Shown here: one piece after another, positions 1-13,040 of the stretch | Layout of the letters: each line of letters opens with the position of its first letter | How positions within the stretch are numbered: the first letter of the stretch is position 1 | DNA from: Alisma plantago-aquatica | Lineage: Eukaryota > Streptophyta > Magnoliopsida > Alismatales > Alismataceae | Length of the DNA stretch: 64,000 nt | Assembly: GCA_963693085.1 (NCBI GenBank) | Contig: OY856409.1 | Span: 1,170,611,249-1,170,675,248, forward strand | Direction of reading: 5' to 3' | Notes under the pieces: model-generated | The model's database searches: none | What the model saw: only the letters and a program-made list of their open reading frames with translations | What the model was told of the DNA's origin: nothing | Made by a program: the position numbers and the translations under genes

Positions 1-1323
1 CCTCATTGGTCCGAGCTAGCTGCATGGATTGTGGTACATTAGATCTTCTTTCATCATCAACCACGTTTTGCAGAAGATGATAATCTCTAATTACAGTTTT
101 GTAAAGACCTCAACTAATAATGTCTTAAATGGTTACAAAGGTTGGATAGTAAAGATGATTTTTTTATTATTACAAATTTATAAGAACGAACGTGTAGTCG
201 TGTATTTTTAAGAGTTTTACATAAATTTGGGACCTTATTGGTGTGTTGTAAGTCAAACTTGTTGGGAGATTAGTTTCAGTCACAATGTAAATGACATCAT
301 GATTATATCCTAACTATATGTGTCTCCTATTGTTTGTCTCAACGCCCTAAAAAATTCTCTCTTGTAGATATTTTATCTCATATCAATACCTTCCATTCTG
401 CTCGCTTTCAAAGATTTGGCATGTTGGTTGGCGGTACCTTATGGTGACTATGTTGCACCTGTGATATTGTTGATTGTCAGCATAGTGTGCTTGAGTCCAC
501 TTAGTTCTAAATATTTGAATCTAGTTCTACTAGGAGAAGAATGTGTACTTGTGCAATAAGGTGCATTGATTTCACTATGTTTTATTTGCTTCTTCAAGAC
601 AATCTAGTTGAAGTTACTAAACTTTTTGATTTTTGTGCTCCTTATGTTTTGATCTTATGATTTTTTATTAAAAAAATTTACTTGGCATAATAAAATGTGT
701 TAATACTAGGCATAGTTGGTTGTTATTGCCATATACAAAAATTTAACCTTTAACAGGTGGTCAATGGAAATATACTCATTATAAAGATATTGGCTCTACC
801 CAAAAAAAATAATGATGTTATTGAGGAACCTAAAGTAACTTTTACATATTGCAAGATGTTGATGATTGACATTTGTGGTGTGGGAATATTTTCATATATG
901 ACCATTCAAATCGATAAATATATCAACATATTACTCACCATGATTTATCCATTTTTCTAGTTCTTATATATTAAAAAACTTAGTATAAAAATAGAAAAAT
1001 AAAATAATGACATAAGTACTTGTAGTAATCATTGAAACATGGAAATACAAATTATAATGTTGACTGGAGTGTAATGCTTGTTGGAAAGGATTAATTAATT
1101 CGAGGTAAATAAAGATGACTTATCAAAGATCATTTGAAATATTCTCATTTTACATTTTGTAGAACACAAACAATTAATTTTTTTTTGAGATATTAGTGTA
1201 TAAATTTGAAGTACCATCATTTTGTTTTATTTATGTGGATAGATTGAAAGTAATATCTCACCATTCTTATTTGAATTTATCTCTCGCCATTCTCATGTTT
1301 ATATTTCTAGTGGCAACCATATA
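1..1323. other. Unassigned AT-rich flank of the outermost element
   Basis: This stretch lies outside the left end of element F. I find no LTR, polyprotein motif, tRNA-like fold or tandem repeat in it. A 67-codon open frame at 757-960 follows a pyrimidine-rich stretch ending in an AG (about 750-756), which could pass for a splice acceptor and exon, but the translation matches no family I know and the composition is no different from the surroundings. It may be old decayed repeat or intergenic DNA. Confidence 0.4.
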
Positions 1324-4092
1324 TGGAATGACCTCCTCCCCCAGTTATCCCCTATTCAGGCGGACCAAGAGGGCAAGGGCTATTACCATAAATACAGGAT
1401 CAAGGGTTAGCAAATAACTAGAAATTTTACTAAACTGAAATGAGTTTTGTACAAGATTAAATATAGATTTTCCAACATAGTGTACAAAATCTGGATTTGT
1501 TAAAGTTTGAAACAAAAATTAAACCTTCTAACTATATCCTCTAATATTACATTAAATCCTTTATTTTTGTGTCTTCTTCTCTGGGTATATGACTTTCATA
1601 ATTAATTACAGAAATGGTAGAATATTATCGTTAAACACTGAGAAAACAAAACCCAGTCATTATAAAAAGTTATTTTGGTATGTGGGGGAAACAAAAAATT
1701 GCATTTAATTTTAACAACATATCTACAACTATTATTATTACAGAATCAAAATTAACATTCTCATCATGACTCCTCAACCCATTTTTACTCAACTCTGGGA
1801 TACCCTTTCAGGGTCTTGTCCCTAGAGTGGATGAAAAGGACAGCTTCTCAATCTTGATCCCAAGTACCATGTTGGTCTTCCCAATCTAGGGCCATACCTC
1901 AGATGGCCTTCTCAATCTGGGGCATGATCAAACTTCTAGAGTTTGTATGAGTTATTCAAACAAGTTACAAGCATATAATGTGATATCCATAGTGACTTTA
2001 TATATTGTAGGAAATAAATAAACAAGCATGCTTTTATTTGACAACAATCCAGAAAACCTTGAGAAACACTAACAAACGAAAGCGGTTAGTTATCGGCATA
2101 AGCACATACCTTGATTAGAAGTATTTGATTTCCAGGTAAAAAGGGAAACCAATGTAATCAACCAAGCAACTATCTTGAAAGTTAAAGCATTACGCCCATG
2201 TATCATTATTTTATACAAATTCTACCATTAAGACCAACTTGGGTCTAGGGATTCATTAGGCTTTTGGCTTTCCTAAACCCTAATCATCACCATTCATGCA
2301 TTTTAGATTTACAAACCCAAATCTTATCATTAATTGCACTTTTAATATTAAGAAAACTCTTATTCATCAAATCAGAGTTTATTAATCTCAAATTAGAATC
2401 AAGTAACCCTTTTTATCCAAAAAGATCAATATTTTATTATTAAGATCAGTTGAACTTGTTAAGATCATCACAACTTAGCAATTAGAGTTTTCATTCATTT
2501 AACACATTAATCACAATTGTATGTAATTTTTCAAATAAAGGAAGATATAGGCACTTGCCATATTTTTATTGAACTAGTTGTATTTTTCTAAGTAAAATTC
2601 ATATATTATTTGTTACTATTGAACAATCCTATAATTTACTATGATCTTTACAAAATAAATCATGTTGGGGCAATAGGAGCCTACCACCTAGGCAAGGAAT
2701 CTTGGGTCTCACCCTGCTAGCTTGGCTGGGTTGGCCAACTGGCTCTCACCAACAAAGTAGCTAGCTCATGTGGTGACTCACTGACTAAATGAAAAAAGGA
2801 AAGAACTTGACAGCACTACCCTTACCTCTTCAACGTAGGGCCTAGGGTAGGAGACTCATTTTCCAACAAATTGTCTTCAACCTTCGTTCCTCTGTGAGCA
2901 AAGTAACATAGTCAATGACAAGGATGATTTCAGCATGGAGATCACCAACATGCGAACAGAAACCAATCTCTCCTCCACCACATTCTCACAAACTCACCAG
3001 ACCCTTCATTTCCTCTATTGAGGGTCGAAGTCATCATGATGACAAAAGAGAACTCCAGCAAGGAAACAAAGATGGACTATGCTGAAGGTCGACACCAACA
3101 GAGAAATTGAGTGTAGGGAATTGAATGTGGGACTCGGCCGAAGAGTTGGAAACAAATGTCCTTGTACAGGGTCTAGGGTCCCCTATTTATACCCTCCTAT
3201 GGAGGTAGGGTTATCTCTAGCATGGGAGATTGGGCGAATCTCCTAGAATCCTCAAAAATCAGTGAAATTCAAAGCAGGATGGTTACTTCGATTCTCACAA
3301 AGATGAAGAACAAGTTTCCATGCTTGCACGCTCATTAAATCTCTAGGAAAACGGCTTGGAAAGTCGCCATGTCTGTTTCCATGTTTCCTAATCTCGTCAA
3401 GGGTAGTTGACAATGTTACCATAGTTAGATTACACATCAATGGTCATCATGCCATGTGCCAAAAAAGGGGGAGGGGAAAGGATTTCCTATTTTGAAAATA
3501 AAATTGTAACAATTAATCTAAATCCTTTCACTTTAGGGATTCTAGTGAAATCTATAACTCTTATTGAATAAATCCTTTTAATCTCAAATTTTATAGAGAA
3601 GTCCATAATGACTTTATCTAGTCATGGGAAAAGATCGAGACCAAAATTAAAAAAGAACTTTTTTAATATGCAAGTATTCACTTTATAAGGCATATTTCAA
3701 GCATTAAAACACATCATTTTCTATTTGTTTCTTTTCTAATTTCTTTATTTGGATTACTCTTCTTATTAGAAACCATATGAAACTACAATCCTATTACTCT
3801 TGGCCATCCATACGACTTTCTAGAGAATTCCACACAATTCTCGCAGCATACTTAGTAATTATCTATTTTCTTTTATTTTTATTATTATTATTAGACTTCC
3901 TTCTCTCTATTTTCCCTTATATCCATTATTGGATTAACAAATAGTAGAATTGAAAAAAATCAACAATCAAGGGAAATTTGCAAGTGGAAACCTTTATTTC
4001 AAAACAACGCACACACAATTCTAATATGTTCCTTTTATTCAAAGCATTGCAATTCAACTAAGAAAAATACAAGTGAAACTAAGGTTATAACA
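1324..4092 (-). repeat. Element F 3' LTR
   Basis: The plus-strand start TGGAATGACCTCC aligns with the LTR start of D (TGTAATGACCTCG), and the end GGTTATAACA abuts a polypurine tract. Alignment by eye to D's LTR holds in blocks, such as the segments around 1960-2110 and 2220-2300. A second copy lies at 61464-64000. Telo-box-like motifs (for example near 2275) are present. Length is about 2.77 kb. Confidence 0.75.
3184..3191 (-). promoter_or_regulatory. Probable TATA box of element F LTR
   Basis: The minus strand reads TATAAATA within a GC-richer stretch of the LTR, in the same relative position as the TATA-like boxes of B and D. This would start F transcription leftwards. Confidence 0.5.
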
Positions 4093-4105
4093 TCCTTCCC
4101 CTCTT
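4093..4105 (-). other. Polypurine tract of element F
   Basis: The minus strand reads AAGAGGGGAAGGA directly before the LTR end. The same string precedes B's 3' LTR at 29529-29541, and a close variant precedes D's. It would prime plus-strand DNA synthesis. Confidence 0.75.
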
Positions 4106-6466
4106 ATCAGAATTTTGTCCTCATATTCAACAAATCATATAAACAAATCAAGATGACACTTTTCCATGTCCGTATTTAGCTCCAATGTGGCTTCATCATC
4201 TCCATGGTTCTTCTAGAGAACCATTACCATCTCTATCTTTTTGTTCCTAAGTTCATTCACCTTGGTATCAGGAACCCTCATAGGTGACTCAGGGTATGTC
4301 AGCCTCCCTTTGAGTTCAGTAGGTTCAATGCTCAACACATGGGTTAGATCCTTCACATAGCACTTTAGATTGGACAAATGGAACACATCATGCATCATAA
4401 TATATTGAGGGCGTAAGGCTAAACGATAAGTAGCTTCACCAACATGTTCTAAAATCTCATATAGGCCCACATGTCAAGGATTCATCTTTCCTCTATTCTT
4501 AGGTATAGCTTGAAAGGGTTGCATATTAAAAAATACATGTTCACCCACAATGAAGTGGAATTCAGTCTTCTTCGCACCAACATATGACTTCTCTCTATCC
4601 TAGGCTCTATTTAGCCTTTTCTTGATCAAAGTAACTTTATCTACATACAACTGAAGTTCTTCTGACCTCAACAAGGTCCTCCCACTGACATCATCCCAGT
4701 AATGTGGTGACTGACACATTAACCCATAAAGATCTTCATACTGAGGCATCCCAATACTGGCTTGGTAGCTATTATCATAATCAAAATCAGCTAAGGACAA
4801 GTACTTCTCCCATCATCCACCCCAATCGAGCATACATTCTCTCAACATGTCTTCTAAAGTGTAGATTGTTCTTTATAACTATCTATTACTCTAGAGGTGA
4901 TAGGTTGTGTTGAATGTCAACGTCGTACCAAGTTCTTCATGCACTTGCTTCCAGAATTTGGAGGTGAACTTAGGGTCACGTTAAAAAATAATTGAACTCA
5001 AAAATCCATGCAGACGTACTATTTTTTTAATATATCGTTCAGATAAGTCTAACACCGCATCAATGATCTCTATGGAAAGCAAATATGCTAACTTGGTTAG
5101 GTGATCCACCACAACCCATCTTACATCATGAATTTTCTTTGTCTTGGAGAGACCCACACAAAAACCATGGTGATTTGATATCATTTCCTCTCAGGAATCT
5201 CAATCTCTTGCAGTAACCCATCTGGTTGTTGGTATTCAGCCTCCACCAACTGGTCATATGAGACAATTGGCTACATATGTTCCTATGTTTTTCTTTGTTC
5301 TAGGCTACCAGAAAAATCACTATAAGTCTTTAAATATCTTGGTGTGTCAGGGCTTACAATATACTTAGAACCATGGGCCTTTTGCAAGATATGAGTCATT
5401 AAGGGTAATCCTCATGAACTCAAATATGACTTTCATATTTGATTCCACCATTAATATTTACCGAGAGATGTGTCTAAGGCTCCTCCATCAAACCCTTCCT
5501 CTCATGTGACTCCGGGTCATCTAACTGGTTTGTTATAAGTTGTTCAATAAGTCATGCTTGGTTTATCTTTATTTGGTACCTCAACTCTTGCATCCATTAT
5601 TTTGATCACCAGATTTAATATTAACCTATAAAATTCAAACTCCACTTGATTTTATCCTCATTTGACATGTTAAATTGTGATTACTTTGCTCATCTATGTT
5701 TCCAAACCATTAATCCAATATCTTCTCATAAGGTGCGGTAATAAATCAAATCTTCAATTATCATAAAAGGATTTATTTCTTGTATCATTTCCATTTCTAA
5801 TATGGCATGTGTCAATCTCCCCACACACACTCATAATAGGATGAAATAAGCATTTTGTTGTAGTCCAAATATAGAGCTCATCCCATTCCAAGAGTAGAGA
5901 TGGTGCATCACACATTACCATTTTAATTTCATATTTAGGTTGAATCCCTCTAAAAATGACTCTAAACCATTCACGATTTTCATTTCACAGTATTCTTATA
6001 TTTCTTGAAGTCAAGAGTCTTACACACTCTAGGGTTTGTGTACTTTCGATATTACATAACTTCTTATATATTTTCTCATTAGCCTTTAGTGATCTCCTCA
6101 AGTCTCTAGGGTGTCAGTACTTTTAGAGTGATCTCATTCTTATGCATCTAGGGAGTGCCTCTCACATATACCCCTTGGGCCACACGAACTCATGGAGGTA
6201 GCCAACCTCCTAAACCATGGGCCTTTTGAAAAGAGAGTTATTACCTCCCGACCATATGGTCTTGTGCATTCACGGAACAATCAACTCCAACTCCCATCAG
6301 TCTCATCCCTTCTTGACATTAGGATTGACTTAGGGTTCTATTGAGATTTCATAACTTTATTTTATTTCAACCAACATTTTTCTTGTGGTTTCTATAACAA
6401 TATCCAAGCACATTGTACTATTTAGAATTCTTCCACTCGAATTTCCTTCTTCTCTTAGGGCACACA
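4106..6466 (-). pseudogene. pol: Element F decayed pol (RNase H/RT remnants, integrase, chromodomain)
   Basis: Minus-strand pieces, in coding order from high to low coordinates, are: about 5190-5260, the end of the integrase zinc region (GLLQEIEIPE); 4981-5184, the integrase core start, with VVVDHLTKLA and IVRLHGF; 4600-4800, the late core (FDYDNSYQASIGMPQYE); and 4213-4470, the GPY/F-like module (YEILEHVGEATYRLAL) running into a chromodomain tail (DTKVNELRNKK). A stop sits where the chromodomain normally has tryptophan. The stretch 5330-6466 aligns with the RNase H/RT part of D (about 42840-44000) but has no open frame. At about 6466 the homology to D stops abruptly and element C's LTR begins. 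Confidence 0.75.
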
Positions 6467-7283
6467 TAATTACTCAAAACAAAGTGTGGAATTATCTTTA
6501 ATTACAATACTTCCACAAAATAGGGTAAATTAAAACCAATCTCATAGTAGGATTTCCAACTGAACAACTCAGAATTGAATCCATAAACTATTGCCACTTG
6601 TATTGTATTCATATTTAAATGTTACACAATAATATTCATTGGCTATATAGCCACCACATGTTACATATAATCATATTCTCATGTATACAAAACATGTCTA
6701 TATCAGTATGTCGCCAAAAACTCAAAACGATATACAATATTCACAAAACAACCCCAAGGACCTGAGTGTACATGGATGACACATACAACTCTATTACTAA
6801 ACACTAGTTGTATATCCATGATTAACAACTACAACTCCACTTGTTATCAGTCTCCTCCACACAAACTCTATCTCATCTGGCTCATCTACCTAAAAAGATG
6901 TTGAACCCACAGAGTGAGACCAAACGTCCCAACGAGAGATATAAATCTCTACCACCATCTATTATAAGCACATATAACTAAACTAAGGAATTATACTCTT
7001 AATAGAAAAGTAGATTCAGATCAATGATATAAGAAAAGCAATTATCACAGTTTAAGTAGTTAGGGAATCTACACTAAAAAAAGGTTATCTCTTTCTTTAA
7101 GAAGGAATATGAAGAAAATTTATAACTATTATAAACAAATCAGTATAAGAAACACAACAAGGGGGGTCATCCAATGCTATTTCTATGTGACCCTAAGCAA
7201 TAATACTACGTGGTTGTGTTACATCTTTAATTATTATTCCCTAAGGATTTGAGGCATACCACTCAAATCCATCTAACCACTAC
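6467..7283 (-). repeat. Element C 3' LTR, block 1
   Basis: Aligns with 56636-57450 of the right LTR, for example the shared ATTACTCAAAACAAAGTGTG start and the paired text around 6540-6720 and 56700-56880. The first about 25 bases of the LTR (plus-strand order) are missing at the junction with F's pol. The block ends at the ACTAC target duplication of Cassandra. Confidence 0.8.
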
Positions 7284-7573
7284 TGCAACGCTCGGGCCCA
7301 CTACCCAAGGATCTAGTAGAGTTTCAGGAATGACGATTGTCCCCACAGCCCACCACTAGCCTTAATTGTGCACTTTGTCCTCACTCACACACATGCCAAG
7401 ATCAACTTCCTGACAAGTTACCCATCATATTACTACTCCAAGTTGAGCACACTTAAATATGGAGTTCTTAGTGATGGGCTCTCAGAAAAGGAGGTGCACC
7501 TTGGTGATATGGGTAGTCCAATCATTCCTTTTAAGATCATTATATCCAAGGCCTCAAATCCTGGGATGTTACA
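7284..7573 (-). repeat. Cassandra 3' LTR
   Basis: 290 bp, the more diverged of the two LTRs. The 5S-like part is about 7401-7516 on the minus strand. It ends at TGTTACA next to a pyrimidine-rich stretch (7574-7585) that is the polypurine tract on the other strand. Confidence 0.85.
7401..7516 (-). other. 5S rRNA-derived segment in Cassandra left LTR (not a functional gene)
   Basis: Resembles plant 5S rRNA on the minus strand but has mutations in the C-box: the region equivalent to GGGATGGGTGACC is altered. It is a decayed copy of the segment at 23113-23226. Confidence 0.7.
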
Positions 7574-7781
7574 ATCTCCCCCACTTAGACTCTTGACGTC
7601 CACGTCAAGGATCAACTATATGGCCTCATAATCTGACCCCATTTCAGTGCAGACCCACAATGGACCATGTACACCCATCTCCAAATCACGGAATACCAAT
7701 GCAGGGGTGGCTACGTCAACCATGGACAACCCTTTCCTACCTGCCTGGACCGCACAACTCAAGACTAGCATGCCACATGCC
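7574..7781 (-). other. Cassandra internal domain, left part
   Basis: Non-coding internal sequence between the left LTR and the insertion point of element A. Bases 7777-7781 (ATGCC) are the left target duplication of A. The matching right part is 22948-22996. Confidence 0.75.
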
Positions 7782-10700
7782 TTTAACATCCCTGACCTGG
7801 GTTATGCTTTAACCTAGGTGTTTTGTTTAAGAAAGATAATTATATGCTTGACATTATCTTTTGAAAAGTAATTAAGTTTCAAGAGGAACTTATACTTCAA
7901 TTTTAGTCCTTTTTGAATAATGTTGAAAACAATGTTTTGATTGTTATGGACTAAAGTGCAATTTACCCAAGTTGAGGGGTTAATTTGCAAATTGTGCATG
8001 ATAATATGTTCCTCATGTGTTGAAGCATCATGATAATGAAGATGATGCAGAGGTATGGCTACCCCAAGCCTGAGTACCAAGAAAGAGTTGATAAAGCAAT
8101 GTTTCTGCATTAAAACCTAGTTTTGGTGTAATGTGCAATTTACCCAAAACCCAGGGTTCAATATGAAATTTACCACTTTAGAATAGTCCCTAATATTTCT
8201 TGGCATCATTTAGAGCAAATAAAATGAGAGGGGCATCTCAATTGTATCACTTTGAAGGAGAAAGAATCTTGATATTAAAATAATCAAGATTTAAGCATAA
8301 TTGAAACCTTAATTCAATTTAATGCAAAAATAAATAAAATAATTGAAGGGCCTTCAACCAAAAACGAGATGGTTGGATTTTCTCAAGTGTGAAAATACTT
8401 ATGCCTTGCAAAGGAAACGAAATATCCTAAGGAGGTGAAGACTCCACTCACATTATTATAAGAAAAAGAAATATCCACTAACTTATGGATATTAATATTA
8501 TAAGGGTTAAGGTGCTTAATTTGCTTTTCTTTAAATTGTGGATAATTGAGAGGAATAAGAGTCAAGGAGGATAGACTCGTATCTAAGTAAGAGAAGGGGG
8601 AAAGTGGTAAGTAAATGGGGGAGATAATTCCTACTTTCTCTCTCTTAAATGAATTTTTAATAAAAATGCATATAAGCTCATTTATCCATAGAATGAAAGG
8701 GTAGTTTCAAATCCACTTCTTCTCTTTGCCTGCAAAAGGACCAAGGAAGCTTTGAAGTACCAAGAGGATGAACCCCAACCTGTTGGTAAGCTTCTTGACT
8801 TCCTTTCACCTTGAATTCATGGTGGAAATCACAAAACAATGCATGATTTCTTCTTATCTTGATCCCATCTTCAATTCTAACCATTCATTTTCACTCAAAG
8901 CTTGAGGACGAACCTTGGGATAGTGAAAGGAGTTGCATCCACCATTTTTGGCGTGATCTTGAATCTTTGAACCTCAATTGGAGGCGGGTTTTATAACTTG
9001 AACCCCTCTACAGTGTTATTCAACTATCAATCTTGCAATTTCATTGATTCCTTCATCTTCTAGATTAATTGTTTGTTGTAATTGGTAAATTCATGAAATA
9101 AGAAGTAATATAAGTTATAGGGACGAAGGTAGATGATGATGACATCATCTTGGACACTTTTCCCAAGGAATTCCTATTCCAATCAGTTTTCAACAAGTTG
9201 TCCATTTGGTTTCAACAAAGCCATTTGGAATTAAACAGTTTCATCAAACTGTTAGGAACTAAATGGTTTCAAACCATTTGGAAGAGTTGACCACAGTTTA
9301 TCATGTGGAGATTTGATGCTGATAATGATGGTTGATGACCCATTGTATTTAATTGATTAATTCTAAAGGGTTCATTAGTTGAAGGTTCATCAATTACCAA
9401 ACCCTAATCGAGTTAAGTGCTAAATTTCCAATTGATTGATTTAGATTTTTGGGTTGATTAACCCAAACAGTCGCAAGACCGTTTGGAGATCACCCAAATG
9501 GTCTCAAGACCGTTTGGAGGTCAACCATGACTGTTTGGAGTTCTACGGTTAAGTATGGTTGAGTAATTGAAGGTCCAGAGATACCAAATTGAAATGCAAT
9601 TAATAGCTGATTTGATGATCAATTCAATGATGTAAACCCTAATGGAATTTCAAAAATTCCAAGGATAGGATGGGGAAAACGGCCTCAAGACTGTTTGGAG
9701 GTCATCCAAATGACCTCAAGACCGTTTGATGTTAGGTCATATCCAAATTTGTATGATGATTTATTAATTTTAATTGAATCAATTCCACAATGTTGATCAT
9801 TGATGGTTCCTTGATTTCAAAGCCCTAATTGAAGGTTCTTGAGTACAAATCCAAGATCAATTTAACCCTAATTAATGCTCCAATTGAAGGATGATTCAAT
9901 AGTTCAATTGATGAAGAAATCAAGGATTCAATTGATAATCAGTTCATCTATTGAAACCATGAATTGTTTAACTGTTGAAAGAACTTTTTGGTCCATTCGG
10001 TTTTGAGAGGGTTTGGACCAAACGGTCTCAAGACCGTTTGAAGACCCAAAGTTCAATCGGTTTCAACACCTTTCTTGTCCAATCGGTTTCAAGGGAAATT
10101 TTCCCAAATGGTTTTCTACCAATTGAATTCTGAGAACTAAGATCGTTTAGGGTCTAAGTAATCAAATCTTTTTGAGGTTCAACATGGTTAATCCACTTGG
10201 ATACCTCATGTAATTGAAGATCCAATATGGTTAATCCAATTGATCATCTAATTTAATTGACGGTTCAATTGGTGAATTCATTCAGAACCCTCATGTAATT
10301 AAAGGTTCAATTGATTAAACCATTTGGAGACCTAATGTACTTAGATGATTGATACCCTTAGTGGGATTAATCATTGATGCATAATGATGTAATAATTCAA
10401 TACATCATGCTAACCATCAATGCATGTATTCGAGTAAAGAGTAAGCTTAATCTAATCAAGAATTGAGTAGTGAACATCCTGGGTAGGATGAGAGAGAGAA
10501 AGATTCATACATGAATGATAATCATGTAGTAATTAAGCCTAACACATTCAAAATAAATGTGATATACAATGAGGGTATGATCCATGATAAAGATATCATA
10601 AAACCTTAATTGAGTTGATTAATGAACTCAAACCCTAATTTAGGGCAAGTTTGAGTGACACCCTAAACTAGGAGGATGATGTGATATGAATTTAGGGTAA

Positions 10701-12907
10701 TGACATGAGTAACCCTAATTCAGGGTATCCTAATGATAAACCCTAATTAGGATAAATAGTAAAACGTAATTGTTGGTAATGGAATTTAAAACCCTAATTG
10801 GGAGGAATAGTAAAACCAAACCCTAAATTGGGTGTTAGTATATGATAATCCCTGATGTGATGTGAATGGTAAACCCAAATTCTAAAATAGGGTGAAGGTA
10901 TATGAAACCCTAATTCTGGGTTATATTATATAGCATGAAACTCTAACCTTGGACAATGAAATGATAAGTCATTGGTCCTAATTTTGCAAAGGGAACGAGT
11001 AACCCTGATTGACCTGAAATGGAAAACCTAACCCTGGTAAGAGAATAGTGGTGTTACCCTTGAATAGCATGGAATTGAAATATGATTGATATATCTGTTA
11101 TCATTTGTACTAACCATGTAGGAATCATGAGATGATGAACATAACCAGGTATGAGCTATGATGCGTTATTTATTGAAATTATTTATTGGGCCTTGTGTGC
11201 CATAATATGCCTTGTTGCCTAGTAAAAGGTAATAAGAGAGTTAATGTCCCTCAAGTTCTTAAGAGATGCTTGTGTAGCAAGTGTCATGTTTACCTTGGTC
11301 AGATGAACTAAAGGTGGTAGTTACCTGAAAGAGTGGTAACAGTGCTCAATGATGAGCTAAGGGTGGAATACCCATAATCATATGATTATGGCATTGAGTT
11401 TGTGAAGGAAAGAGTATTCCCAGTATTGCAATGAGGGACTGAGATCCCAATGTTTTATAAAGACTGAGAAGTAACTGATGAAAATAGTACATGTTTCTTT
11501 ATAGCATTTTTTATAATCAGTTATGTTTGAAAACTTGGTTGATGCTAAATGAATATGATAATGTACTTAATTAATCAAGTGAAATCTATTCATGTAGTGC
11601 TCTGACCATAGATCCATCATCGTCAGTAGTTGGTGATGGTGAAACAAGTTTTCCTACGGGATCTCTTGGAGAGCGCATATTTTTGAATATGCGGGGGTCA
11701 ATGGGCGAAAATATCCATACGTCCTAATGGATGAATTGATGGAAGGTAAACATTAAACCTCTCAATCCTTCATTATATGCGTCGGGATGGATGTATCACG
11801 AATCTCCTGTTGATGTTAATGTCAGATCGATGGAGGTAAACATGGAATGTCTCGATCGCGAAGAGAGTGCATTCGCCGTTGTAGCTCTATAGTGAAGATG
11901 CCATTATACCCTGGCAAGCTATGTAACAGAGACACAAGATGTCCTGCATGTGGTCCCACACTGATCGGGATGTGGGAGGTCTTGGAAGCCAGCTCTTCCA
12001 TTGACCTTGTATGAAACTGATTTTGACTTCGCAATGGTCGGTTGGAGTATGAGCAGTATACCTCATATCCTCAGAGCTTAAGTGTGATTGTAAAATGTAA
12101 TCAGTCGTGTAGTGTATTTTCAAAAGATTGAAATATGAGAATCACTGGTTGATGTTATTCTTCTTAGCATGTCCTTGATACATAAATGTTATATATATGT
12201 TCTTCGATTTCTTATTGAATAAGAGACATGCTGACTTATCAAGTTTTATAGCTAAATTGCTTGAATAGAAATGTTGCTCTAATCTACATAGATATTGATT
12301 TATCTGTTGTTGGTTATATGATTCCATTGTTCAGTTTATTTCTATTAAACTACAATAATAATGTTTTCGGCAGAGAGTTATATCTCTCACTGGGGCAATT
12401 AACAAATTGTCTCACCCCCGTGGGATCCAACGTTTTTAGGTAGATGCAGACAAAGAGGCAGAAACTCTATAGCAGGGGAAGAACAGAAGCAACAGCAACA
12501 ACATGGAATGTAGTGATATCCCAGGTGGGGATACTAGCTATCAGGCTTTGTACATATGTAAATAGTGTCCTATGTGCTTTCTCTATACTCTGAGGTCCTA
12601 CGAGTTAGTGCTTTTAATAATTCGATCTGAGATTTTGGCTTTAAGCCTCGAGGATTTTATTACTTGTGCTTTTTTTAGCAGAGAAATGATGTATATATAT
12701 TCCTCGAGAAGAGATGGTACATGGAATGTACTTTGTGAATCCGTATGTAATTATAATATGGTGGTTCTTTTTTAAATATTTTTCTTGAGAATCGATCTCT
12801 TTATAAATGGTTTTAATTTTTAGTGATTTTTAGTAATCCACTGCGAATGATACACTTCCACATTAGTTAATCTCGTTTCATTGTTTAAGACCGGTTTGTA
12901 TGCCACA
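7782..12907 (+). repeat. Element A 5' LTR
   Basis: 5126 bp, collinear with 17696-22947. It holds a palindrome-rich stretch (about 9190-10140), a telo-box-rich stretch (about 10610-11060) and a diverged tandem repeat around 11700-11880. TATA-like strings occur at about 12190 and 12691, but I cannot tell which is used. Minus-strand open frames, such as 7814-8110, recur in the other LTR only because the LTRs are copies. Confidence 0.95.
9190..10140. repeat. Palindrome array in element A 5' LTR
   Basis: Many degenerate copies of an inverted pair built on CCAAACGGTCT and AGACCGTTTGG, separated by two bases. The best copy here is 10019-10040, with 10-base perfect arms. Other copies cluster around 9470-9540 and 9670-9730. 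Confidence 0.8.
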
Positions 12908-12913
12908 AATTAA

Positions 12914-12925
12914 CGGTATCAGAGC
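12914..12925 (+). other. Primer binding site of element A
   Basis: CGGTATCAGAGC, one change from TGGTATCAGAGC, the complement of the plant initiator-Met tRNA 3' end. It lies six bases after the LTR end. Confidence 0.85.
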
Positions 12926-13040
12926 TCTAGGTTCACTGAGTCTATAGAGACATAGGATTAAGGTTGTTGAGTCTATTCTAGTGTCTTCCAGTTTATCTGA
13001 TAAGTATCTTCTACTCATATAGGAGAAGAAGAACTTGAAG

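Noticed and set aside
757..960. Host exon after a splice acceptor-like site
   Set aside because: Translation matches no family I know, no second exon or donor can be supported, and the frame is short.
7814..8110. 98-codon minus-strand ORF conserved at 17729-18025
   Set aside because: The two copies are the two LTRs of element A, so conservation is expected without coding; frame changes within the LTR are common.
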